DNA of 7,830 bases, from NCBI GenBank assembly GCA_041666465.1, contig JBAYGX010000070.1, forward strand, positions 1 through 7,830. Reading direction: 5' to 3'. Below the pieces are notes generated by a model, which was not told where the DNA came from, ran no database searches, and saw only the letters and a list, made by a program, of their open reading frames with translations. The stretch is from XYC2-FULL-41-22 sp041666465 (lineage in GTDB: Bacteria; Patescibacteriota; Gracilibacteria; UBA1369; UBA12470). This document shows, in pieces, positions 1 through 5,510 of the stretch. Numbering within the stretch: the stretch's first letter is position 1; each line of letters opens with the position of its first letter. The translations under genes and the position numbers were made by a program.

Positions 1-616
1 AATATTGCGATTCATGCGTGATTACGAAAAACGCGCGTTCATAAGTTCTTCTTCCTTCATTTCCTTTTATCAAAAGCGGTCCGCCCTTATTGATTACGAA
101 ATGTTCGTCTAATCTTTTTTTAAAATCATCATCTGATAAATTTTCACCGCCACTGCGGATTATCTTTGGCATTCTTATCCCGGCCTTCTCAAGCAAATAA
201 TACTGATTTTTCGGCTGATCGCGCTCCTCAAGCCTAACCATATCGCGAGTTCCCAAAATCGGCACTCTGAATTTATTTTCGATTTGAGTATAATCCTTGA
301 AATACACCCAGAAATATCTGTTATGAACGAAAAGCGTATTTAATTCACGAAGCTGTTGCTGAACATCCTCGTTAACGATATCGGAGAATTTATCGACTAA
401 AATCACTTCATCAATACATCCTTTGCCATCTCTTGTTTTGTAATATTTTGCATAAGTTTTTTCTCGGCCTTTCTGGCAGACGACAACCGTTCTAAATCCG
501 TGTTTCTTCGCACCTCTACATACGTCGAGAGCGCTATGTCCTCCGAGGGCGCCGATGGTTATGTTTTTGATGTCGTAACCGGAGAGGATTTCTTGGATAT
601 CTTTTTGAGTTATCAT
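1..616 (-). CDS. PurP-family ATP-grasp ligase, divergent second paralogue (3' end beyond the window)
   Basis: Only the first 205 residues are visible; the frame is open to base 1, so the C-terminal part lies outside. The start is the ATG at 616; no Shine-Dalgarno sequence precedes it. The protein follows the PurP (FAICAR synthetase) plan: an N-terminal nucleotide-binding-like segment with IGALGGHSAL at 21-30 (canonical LGSHT), GAKKHGFRTVVVCQKGREKTY at 35-55 in two parts, ELNTLFVHNRYFWVY at 91-105 where PurP has a PHGSF stretch, RLEERDQPKNQYYLLEKAGI at 128-147, and IKGNEGRRTYERAFFV at 183-198 where PurP has its glycine-rich ATP-grasp loop. Canonical PurP makes FAICAR from AICAR, formate and ATP in purine synthesis. 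Here the S of GSH, the PHGSF element and the glycine-rich loop are all changed, so the substrate may differ. From memory, many archaea carry such a second PurP-type protein next to the canonical one. Family membership is firm; activity is not known. Confidence 0.88.
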   Translation of the reverse strand, partial: MITQKDIQEILSGYDIKNITIGALGGHSALDVCRGAKKHGFRTVVVCQKGREKTYAKYYKTRDGKGCIDEVILVDKFSDIVNEDVQQQLRELNTLFVHNRYFWVYFKDYTQIENKFRVPILGTRDMVRLEERDQPKNQYYLLEKAGIRMPKIIRSGGENLSDDDFKKRLDEHFVINKGGPLLIKGNEGRRTYERAFFVITHESQY

Positions 617-642
617 ATTAGAAAAAATTACTTTGTGGCTAA

Positions 643-671
643 AGAATACCGTAAAAACTATAAGCTGTCAG
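643..671 (-). promoter_or_regulatory. Candidate sigma-70 promoter for the PurP paralogue
   Basis: On the minus strand CTGACA (666-671) is followed after exactly 17 bases by TATTCT (643-648). The -35 matches 5 of 6 consensus positions and the -10 matches 4 of 6. Transcription would start near 636, giving a leader of about 20 bases before the ATG at 616. It sits back to back with the plus-strand promoter of the transglycosylase, with 11 bp between the two -35 boxes. Confidence 0.5.
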
Positions 672-682
672 TCATACGGGAC

Positions 683-711
683 TTGACGCCGTAGCCAAAC
701 CGTGGGATAAT
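683..711 (+). promoter_or_regulatory. Sigma-70 promoter of the lytic transglycosylase gene
   Basis: TTGACG (683-688) and GATAAT (706-711) are separated by exactly 17 bases; each box matches 5 of 6 consensus positions. Transcription should start near 718. This decides the start codon of the downstream gene, because the first in-frame ATG (710) falls inside the -10 box. Between the two divergent -35 boxes an imperfect inverted repeat, GTCAGTC (667-673) and GACTTGAC (680-687, one extra base), could be an operator seen by both promoters; that part is inference. Confidence 0.72.
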
Positions 712-745
712 GCAAGGTATGGTAAATACATCTCGAAATACAGAT

Positions 746-751
746 GAAGGA
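746..751 (+). promoter_or_regulatory. Ribosome binding site fixing the transglycosylase start at 761
   Basis: GAAGGA lies nine bases upstream of the ATG at 761, a normal Shine-Dalgarno arrangement. It is the only clear one in the window and supports 761 over the in-frame ATGs at 710 and 719. Confidence 0.65.
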
Positions 752-760
752 CCTAGAGGC

Positions 761-2371
761 ATGTCGCGTAGAGATTTTATAACAAGCTTTGCCGCATTAG
801 TTGCGCTTGCTTCTTCAATGCGCCTTGTGCCACTTCCATCAACAACAACAGTCGAGCTCGCTCCTCCTCTTCGTCCGCGAATAGAGTTCCTTGGTACAAC
901 TGTTGAAATTCTCGATGAGAAAAAATTCCAAGATATGCACGATTTGGCGCTCCAACACTTAATACTTAAATTCAGTATCCCCGGTAAGGTAATTGATGCA
1001 ACCACCCATAAAGAAAGACCTGAAACCAAAGATGAATATTGGCATCGTGCTATTGAAGTGGATTTCCGCGGAGTTCTTTGCAGAATGCAGCAATACATGG
1101 AGATGATTTGCAGATATGGACACGAAATGGGATTTAATATGGATGTTCTTTCTTATTTCGGTATTGAGGCAGGATTTGACCCCCTTAAGCGTTCCCATTC
1201 AGGATATTGCGGACTTGGACAAATGGGTGAAGATGCGATAGCTGATGTCAGAGAGAAAGGTCACCTGGAAGATAAAAATAAGATCCAACCTGCCCAAATG
1301 AATCCTTGGTATGACCTCCGATATGATCCCGCACATGGGATCCCAAATGGAGTTGCTTATCTTGAAAAATTAAGAGACGATTTCCCGAAAACCATTTTGC
1401 AACTTTTAGATAAATTTCCTGTTCAGATACAAAAATGGCTTGAACCCCGTTTGGATGCGATTGAAAAACAACTTGGCATAAAAACTAAAGGAGCTTCTTA
1501 TGCAGCCCGTTATAAAGCTGTTATAGGACTTATCATACCTGATGATATCGCCATTGCCGACCCTGCAAGTTTTGCAATCCATTCATACAACATGGGGATT
1601 GCAGGTGTGGCTAAACTTGTTTTTCTTAACTTCGTAGATGCATATGTTCGAAAAACAAATCTTGTGACCGATAGCGCTATTTCAGTTGTCAATTTGGATT
1701 CAAGTATAGACCCCGATTCCGCTATCGGAGCTTTTGGCGTAGACATGAGCCATCCTATCAGAGTTAACGACACGGATGCTGCCAAAATCGAACGGCAGAC
1801 CTATTTATGGCAAGCATTTGTGTTCAAAGAATTTATGTGGAGATGGATTCAGAAACCAGCAGGAGGGAGAATGAAGATTAAATTCAAAGAACATGATTAC
1901 ATGTTACAAGTACCCGAATTCCCACTCGATTATGAAAAAGAAATCGCAGAAACAACTACCGAAATCGACGTTCCTGCCGGACTTGATCTTGTTAAATTTG
2001 CTGAATATTTACAATTAGATCCTTCCGGTATTAACCATCACAAGGCATTTCGTCTAAAAGGTAACGCCGCATTTGTTCGTGCCGGAGCTTACTATGGAGA
2101 TCCTGATGATCCACAATACCGTTCCGGAACTGTTAAAATACGAGTTCCTAATGAAAAACTTGTACAGGCACAGGGGTATATTTCCTGGAAGCCTCCTGTG
2201 GTTAGCCTATACAGGATAAAAAAAGGAGATACTCCCGCAGGTATTTTAAGCCGTATTAAATCTCCGGATGCCACGCAGGATCGTATTTTCTGGGGTTATA
2301 ATCGTATGGGAAGAAAGGCGACTTTACATGAAGGAGACTTAATTGCATTGCCGTCTGAGCTTGAGATTTAG
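761..2371 (+). CDS. Tat-exported lytic murein transglycosylase, SLT domain plus C-terminal LysM
   Basis: The product (536 residues from 761) should cut the glycan strands of peptidoglycan outside the membrane. The N-terminus MSRRDFITSFAALVAL is a twin-arginine signal: SRRDFI, then a hydrophobic stretch, with no lipobox cysteine. An SLT/lysozyme-like domain follows: GIEAGFDP (residues 134-141) supplies the probable catalytic Glu136, then SGYCGLGQM (147-155), DPAHGIPNGVAYLEKL (189-204) and HSYNMGIAGV (274-283), matching the family E, GLMQ, GxxYL and AYNxG elements. The gap between the last two is long, so an insertion is likely. A beta-rich segment around 402-462 resembles the linker of MltD-like enzymes. 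The end, LYRIKKGDTPAGI to LIALP (483-531), is a LysM peptidoglycan-binding domain. The start is set by the -10 box at 706-711 and the GAAGGA site; a longer ORF from 710 would add 17 residues. It is the only plus-strand gene, lying between two purP-family genes and ending 5 bp from the second. The exact transglycosylase family is uncertain. Confidence 0.87.
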   Translation: MSRRDFITSFAALVALASSMRLVPLPSTTTVELAPPLRPRIEFLGTTVEILDEKKFQDMHDLALQHLILKFSIPGKVIDATTHKERPETKDEYWHRAIEVDFRGVLCRMQQYMEMICRYGHEMGFNMDVLSYFGIEAGFDPLKRSHSGYCGLGQMGEDAIADVREKGHLEDKNKIQPAQMNPWYDLRYDPAHGIPNGVAYLEKLRDDFPKTILQLLDKFPVQIQKWLEPRLDAIEKQLGIKTKGASYAARYKAVIGLIIPDDIAIADPASFAIHSYNMGIAGVAKLVFLNFVDAYVRKTNLVTDSAISVVNLDSSIDPDSAIGAFGVDMSHPIRVNDTDAAKIERQTYLWQAFVFKEFMWRWIQKPAGGRMKIKFKEHDYMLQVPEFPLDYEKEIAETTTEIDVPAGLDLVKFAEYLQLDPSGINHHKAFRLKGNAAFVRAGAYYGDPDDPQYRSGTVKIRVPNEKLVQAQGYISWKPPVVSLYRIKKGDTPAGILSRIKSPDATQDRIFWGYNRMGRKATLHEGDLIALPSELEI

Positions 2372-2376
2372 GATTA

Positions 2377-3396
2377 TTATCCCAAAACTTCCTCGAGTCT
2401 ACCCCCTTCAATCGCCATCTTGATCTCTCTCGCAAGCCTGCGCCCGGTACTCATCGGCTCGTTATATTTCAACCATGTATAAGGCGAACCGTTTGTGTAA
2501 GGATTCGTCCCTGCGACTATTCTGGCTGATATTTCAAAGGTGTAGAAATTCAAGTTGGGATCCAAAATCGATTCCAGGCAAAATGGACCGTATAAGCCTT
2601 TCTTTGTTAGCTTGCGCGACTCTTCGACAACCCTGCGTCCCATCCCAAACAGCTGAGGAAGAAGGGATTCTCTTACCACTAGAGGCATATTCCCGGTAAT
2701 CGTATAACTTGTTTCTATCCCAACATCTATCTGATCCTTTGCGGCTATTCTGCCTATCGAGTCCGCATTGGATTCATATCTTTTATCAAAACTCATTATT
2801 TCAAGCTCGTCATTAAGCAATGAATAGAAATAATGCGTGTAAATCGGTACTCCGACTATGTATTCCTGCAAAACATATCCGTTTTTATTCGGATATCTTT
2901 TTATCCTTTCGTGAAACTCTTTCGTATTATTTGCGATGAAATATCCGAATCCGCCTCCGGCTCCATGGAATTTGACTATTACCGGCTTGTCTATTTCTTC
3001 GGGGGTCTTGAAAATCCTTGGCATCTTAAGTCCGGCTGCCAGAAGCCATTTTCGTTCTTTTACCCTATCGGATTCCCATTCGAGTATCGCCTTTTCTCCA
3101 TAATGCATCATTTTTACATCATTCATTTTTTCCGCACCTATGTAGCTCACAAAAGAACCGTGCGGAATTACAATCGCATTCTTTTTCATAAGATCTTCTT
3201 CAATCTTAAAAAAATCTTTTGCGAAATCGTTTACGGTTATTATTTCGTCCGCAACTCCGTAACTTTTATAAGGTACATCTTCCCCTTTTCTGCATATGCA
3301 AATCGTTTTGAATCCTTCGTCTTTCGCCCCTTTCAGTATCTGGAGTGCCGTGTGACTTCCGAGGGTTGCTATCTTGTATTTTTTTATATTTGCCAT
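2377..3396 (-). CDS. purP: 5-formaminoimidazole-4-carboxamide ribonucleotide synthetase (FAICAR synthetase, PurP)
   Basis: PurP joins formate to AICAR using ATP to give FAICAR, the next-to-last purine step, without folate. The 339-residue protein matches archaeal PurP (about 360) nearly end to end: IATLGSHTALQILKGAKDEG (9-28) with the substrate-binding His15, GEDVPYKSYGVAD (38-50), VIPHGSFVSY (76-85), WESDR (107-111), the ATP-grasp strand VIVKFHGAGGGFGYF (139-153), DKRYESN (204-210), GPFCLES (270-276) and FEISARIVAGTNPYTNG (287-303), ending AREIKMAIE. From memory the glycine-rich loop in Methanocaldococcus reads GARGGRGYF, so here two arginines have become Gly and Phe. No Shine-Dalgarno sequence precedes the ATG; a hairpin lies seven bases upstream. 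The family is best known from archaea, so transfer into a bacterium is plausible. It is convergent with the transglycosylase, and a 116-residue acidic protein gene lies upstream. The 5-bp gap to the convergent gene leaves no room for a separate terminator. Confidence 0.93.
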   Translation of the reverse strand: MANIKKYKIATLGSHTALQILKGAKDEGFKTICICRKGEDVPYKSYGVADEIITVNDFAKDFFKIEEDLMKKNAIVIPHGSFVSYIGAEKMNDVKMMHYGEKAILEWESDRVKERKWLLAAGLKMPRIFKTPEEIDKPVIVKFHGAGGGFGYFIANNTKEFHERIKRYPNKNGYVLQEYIVGVPIYTHYFYSLLNDELEIMSFDKRYESNADSIGRIAAKDQIDVGIETSYTITGNMPLVVRESLLPQLFGMGRRVVEESRKLTKKGLYGPFCLESILDPNLNFYTFEISARIVAGTNPYTNGSPYTWLKYNEPMSTGRRLAREIKMAIEGGRLEEVLG

Positions 3397-3403
3397 GTGT
3401 GTG

Positions 3404-3424
3404 CGCTAATGTTTTTGGTTAGCG
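3404..3424 (-). promoter_or_regulatory. Hairpin immediately upstream of the purP start codon
   Basis: CGCTAA and TTAGCG form a six-base-pair stem around a nine-base loop. In the purP transcript the stem ends seven bases before the ATG (CACACAC between), where a ribosome binding site would be. There is no Shine-Dalgarno sequence here, so the hairpin might block or position the ribosome. Its role is inference. Confidence 0.4.
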
Positions 3425-3487
3425 TATCATGTTTTTGAGTTTAAGCAAGAAAAAGCTATAAACCAGGATCTACTTATTAAAGCTCAT

Positions 3488-3516
3488 GCGAGTTTTGTAA
3501 AACTCGCCCGGGCGAG
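3488..3516 (-). terminator. Terminator-like hairpin with an overlapping alternative hairpin, between the DGQ gene and purP
   Basis: Read on the minus strand, CTCGC-CCGG-GCGAG (3516-3503; the whole 14 bp is a perfect palindrome) is followed directly by TTTT, an intrinsic terminator shape with a short U-run, 26 bases after the stop of the upstream gene. The same GCGAG can instead pair with a second CTCGC further on: GCGAGTTTT-AC-AAAACTCGC (3507-3488), nine possible pairs less those lost to the loop. The two hairpins exclude each other. The simple reading is a terminator for the DGQ-repeat gene; an attenuator controlling readthrough into purP is possible. Confidence 0.5.
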
Positions 3517-3542
3517 AAAATAACAGATTGAACATGCCTATA

Positions 3543-3893
3543 CTATTCCTCAATCGGCATAGCAATAGAAGGGAATATTCTCTCTCCAACTGGATCTATC
3601 TCGGCGCTCCTGTTCGACGACCATTGCTTCTGGGCATCCTGCACCTCTTCTTGCGAACCATGTGCGATAAGTTGATAAGGCTCATCACCTTCACTCACCG
3701 TATAAAATAGCCATTGTCCCGGGTACATCGCTCTTAATTCGGCCCGAACTCGTCTTTCTTTTTCCTCATAAGATCCCGATATAGGCTCTTCGTCCAACTG
3801 TCCATCCTGTCCATCCTGTCCATCCTGTCCATCCTGTCCATCCTGTCCATCCTGTCCATCTTCACCCCCAACAGCCGCATGATTTATATCCAT
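3543..3893 (-). CDS. Small acidic protein with seven DGQ repeats; function unknown
   Basis: The 116-residue product has no signal peptide or membrane segment. Residues 12-32 are seven identical DGQ units, so together with the flanks it has eight consecutive Gly-X-Y triplets (10-33), formally collagen-like but too short to call collagen. A charged helix-like stretch (41-56, EEKERRVRAELR) follows, then a compact C-terminal part, YPGQWLFYTV (57-66), YQLIAHGSQEEVQDA (73-87), ending FPSIAMPIEE. The YPGxW...IAHG...EEV pattern reminds me of small DUF5678-type proteins, but I would not assign it on this alone. Support that the gene is real: a near-consensus promoter ends about 24 bp upstream of the ATG, a terminator-like hairpin lies 26 bases past the stop, and codon use outside the repeat is ordinary. 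It has no Shine-Dalgarno sequence. It sits between htpX and purP as its own transcription unit, so context gives little about its role. Confidence 0.7.
   Translation of the reverse strand: MDINHAAVGGEDGQDGQDGQDGQDGQDGQDGQLDEEPISGSYEEKERRVRAELRAMYPGQWLFYTVSEGDEPYQLIAHGSQEEVQDAQKQWSSNRSAEIDPVGERIFPSIAMPIEE
3798..3860. repeat. Perfect 9-bp tandem repeat, 7 copies, inside a coding region
   Basis: The plus-strand unit CTGTCCATC is repeated seven times without a single difference, giving DGQ seven times on the minus strand. Complete identity, including third codon positions, points to recent expansion by slippage. A 9-bp unit keeps the frame, so copy-number changes would alter length but not break the protein. 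Confidence 0.97.
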
Positions 3894-3916
3894 ATCATTA
3901 ACATTAAAGATGAACT

Positions 3917-3944
3917 ATTCTAGCACAAAAACTATATTCGTCAA
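3917..3944 (-). promoter_or_regulatory. Sigma-70 promoter of the DGQ-repeat gene, extended -10
   Basis: On the minus strand TTGACG (3939-3944) is followed after 16 bases by TAGAAT (3917-3922), and TGC just before the -10 makes it an extended -10 (TGnTAGAAT). Transcription should begin near 3910, about 17 bases before the ATG at 3893. It lies in the 63-bp gap after htpX and makes the DGQ gene independent of the htpX transcript. Confidence 0.72.
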
Positions 3945-3956
3945 AGCTCAATTCTT

Positions 3957-4844
3957 TTATGCCATTTCTCTCAATCTCTTTATCCTCTCTTCAATCGGAG
4001 GATGTGTCGAAAACAACCCTGAGAAAAATCCTTTCTTAAGCGGATTGGAAATACACAAATGCGCATTGCTTTGAGGCATCTTCATAAGCACAGAATTTCC
4101 TGAAATCTTCTCAAGCGCGTCAGCCAGAGCTCCCGGATTTCTTATAAGTAAAGCTCCCGAAGCGTCAGCCAGATATTCTCGTTTTCTCGATATGGCTAGC
4201 TGAATTAGCATCGCAATTAACGGACCGAAAATCGAAAGCGCTATTGCAAGTAGAATCATTACTAGCTGAATCTGTCCGCTTTTTTTATTTCCTCTGAAAT
4301 TCAAAGAAAATCTCAAAAATATATTCGCCATTATTGAAATTGCACCAACAAGCGCAATAACCAACATCCCAAATCTTATATCGTAATTACCGACATGAGA
4401 AAGTTCGTGAGCGATTACCGCTTCAAGCTCTTGTTTGTCTAGTTTCTCTATAATTCCTCTGGTAAGTGCAATTGCCGAATGTTGCGGATCTCTCCCCGTT
4501 GCGAAAGCGTTAAGTGCCGGATCATCCATAATATAAATCTCGGGTGTCGGAATCCCTCCTGCAATACAAAGGTTCTCGACCATATTGTAAATTTGTGGAA
4601 GATTTTGGCGATCGATTTTTTTTGCACCTGCTGATGAAAGCGCGATTTTACTGCCCAGAAAATATCCAAATAACCCATAAATTATTGCAATTATTCCGGC
4701 TAATATTAGCCCTCCATATCCACCTCCGCTACCGGATGCTTCACCCATTACAAATCCGAAAATCATGAAAAAGACCATGAAACCGATGAATAAAATTACG
4801 GATTTAACTTTGTTCGTTGTAATTTCGTGGTAGACGAAGGCCAT
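3957..4844 (-). CDS. htpX: Membrane zinc metalloprotease HtpX (peptidase family M48)
   Basis: HtpX degrades misfolded membrane proteins from the cytoplasmic side of the inner membrane. The 295-residue length is typical. Two N-terminal membrane segments (about 15-34 and 44-66) precede the protease domain. The zinc site is complete: HELSH (146-150) gives two His and the catalytic Glu, and REYLADA (222-228) gives the third ligand, Glu223. DDPALNAFATGRDPQHSAIA (107-126) and STHPPIEERI (279-288) are further family signatures. Two more hydrophobic stretches (about 157-177 and 193-217) flank a basic loop. The ATG at 4844 follows a pyrimidine-rich tract without a Shine-Dalgarno sequence. The start lies in the same frame as the upstream lemA stop codon, with 18 codons between. 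LemA and HtpX are commonly neighbours, and co-transcription is likely given the 54-bp gap. It should be zinc dependent; no regulatory site beyond the odd leader is visible. Confidence 0.95.
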   Translation of the reverse strand: MAFVYHEITTNKVKSVILFIGFMVFFMIFGFVMGEASGSGGGYGGLILAGIIAIIYGLFGYFLGSKIALSSAGAKKIDRQNLPQIYNMVENLCIAGGIPTPEIYIMDDPALNAFATGRDPQHSAIALTRGIIEKLDKQELEAVIAHELSHVGNYDIRFGMLVIALVGAISIMANIFLRFSLNFRGNKKSGQIQLVMILLAIALSIFGPLIAMLIQLAISRKREYLADASGALLIRNPGALADALEKISGNSVLMKMPQSNAHLCISNPLKKGFFSGLFSTHPPIEERIKRLREMA

Positions 4845-4885
4845 GGAAGAAGTAAAAGAAGTAGAAGAAGTCGGGGAAGTGACAT
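4796..4885 (-). CDS. Possible leucine-rich leader peptide overlapping the htpX start
   Basis: A 29-codon frame starts at ATG 4885, just after the lemA stop, and ends with TAA inside htpX, overlapping its first codons in another frame. It begins MSLPR and then has eight leucine codons in a row (CTT, CTA and TTA mixed) followed by PWPSS. It could be a leader peptide coupled to htpX translation, or just what a pyrimidine-rich tract spells. There is no Shine-Dalgarno sequence. Its first 16 bases nearly match the uppP start region, which is the main reason to list it. Confidence 0.22.
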   Translation of the reverse strand: MSLPRLLLLLLLLPWPSSTTKLQRTKLNP

Positions 4886-4898
4886 AGTGAAGAGAAGA

Positions 4899-5477
4899 CT
4901 ATTTCTTTGCCTTGTCGTCAAAGGAGACTTTTACATTTTCTCTCTCAGTTTCGTCTTCAACTTCGAAGAATTCTTTTTTTGTGAATTTGAAAATTCCAGC
5001 GATTATGTTTCTTGGGAAAACTTGAATTGCAGTATTGAAATCGCGAATCGTTCCGTTGTAAAACCTTCGTGATGCCTGGATTTTGTCTTCTGTATCTGCA
5101 AGTTGTTGTTGAAGATCCAAGAAATTCTGGTTTGCTTTCAAATCAGGATAGTTTTCTGCAACTGCGAAGAGAGATTTTAGAGCTTCATGAAGCGCATTCT
5201 CCGTTCTGGATTGTTCAGCCGGAGTACCTTGATTGTTAAGAGCCTCGGCGCGTGCTTTTGTGACATTTTCAAGAACATCTTTCTCATGTTTTGCATAACC
5301 TTTTACAGTTTCAACCAAGTTAGGGATAAGATCATGTCTTCTCTTGAGTTGAACATCGATATCGGACCAACCTTCTTCGCATCTGGTTCTTTTTGTTATA
5401 AGTCCGTTATAAGCCATCATGGCATATATAAGCGGTATTGCGACGACTGCAATTACAACTATCAATATTGGGTCCAT
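4899..5477 (-). CDS. lemA: LemA family membrane protein
   Basis: LemA proteins are anchored by one N-terminal helix and carry an alpha-helical bundle; their biochemical role is not settled. The 192-residue protein has a membrane segment at 3-22 (ILIVVIAVVAIPLIYAM), then the family core: YNGLITKRTRCEEGWSDIDV (23-42), LKRRHDLIPNLVETVKGYAK (44-63) and HEKDVLENVTKARA (64-77). The middle has LFAVAENYPDLKANQNFLDL (103-122), and RRFYNGTIRDFNTAIQVFP (137-155) is the other hallmark. The C-terminus is a charged tail (168-192). Length and motifs are typical and complete. It starts 33 bp after uppP and ends 54 bp before htpX, so the three may be one transcript; a weak TATATT (5492-5497) could provide its own start very close to the ATG. 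The ATG at 5477 follows CAAGCAAAAAA, with no Shine-Dalgarno sequence. LemA next to HtpX is a widespread pairing and suggests work on membrane proteins together. Confidence 0.95.
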   Translation of the reverse strand: MDPILIVVIAVVAIPLIYAMMAYNGLITKRTRCEEGWSDIDVQLKRRHDLIPNLVETVKGYAKHEKDVLENVTKARAEALNNQGTPAEQSRTENALHEALKSLFAVAENYPDLKANQNFLDLQQQLADTEDKIQASRRFYNGTIRDFNTAIQVFPRNIIAGIFKFTKKEFFEVEDETERENVKVSFDDKAKK

Positions 5478-5510
5478 TTTTTTGCTTGTTAAATATAAGG
5501 CACGAGAATT

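Noticed and set aside
710..760. Longer N-terminus of the transglycosylase (MQGMVNT...)
   Set aside because: The ATG at 710 is inside the -10 box and upstream of the likely transcript start; the extension would bury the Tat motif. The in-frame ATG at 719 could be leaderless, but 761 has the better ribosome site.
658..1098. 146-codon minus-strand frame overlapping the transglycosylase 5' region
   Set aside because: The opposite strand carries the Tat signal, promoter and conserved domain start; this frame has no family resemblance and would span both divergent promoters.
2833..3438. 201-codon open frame on the plus strand opposite purP
   Set aside because: It is antisense to a clearly conserved gene, rich in Phe, Tyr and Cys as expected of a shadow frame, and has no recognisable motif.
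3798..3860. CRISPR-like array
   Set aside because: Units are 9 bp with no spacers and lie in a coding frame; this is a simple tandem repeat.
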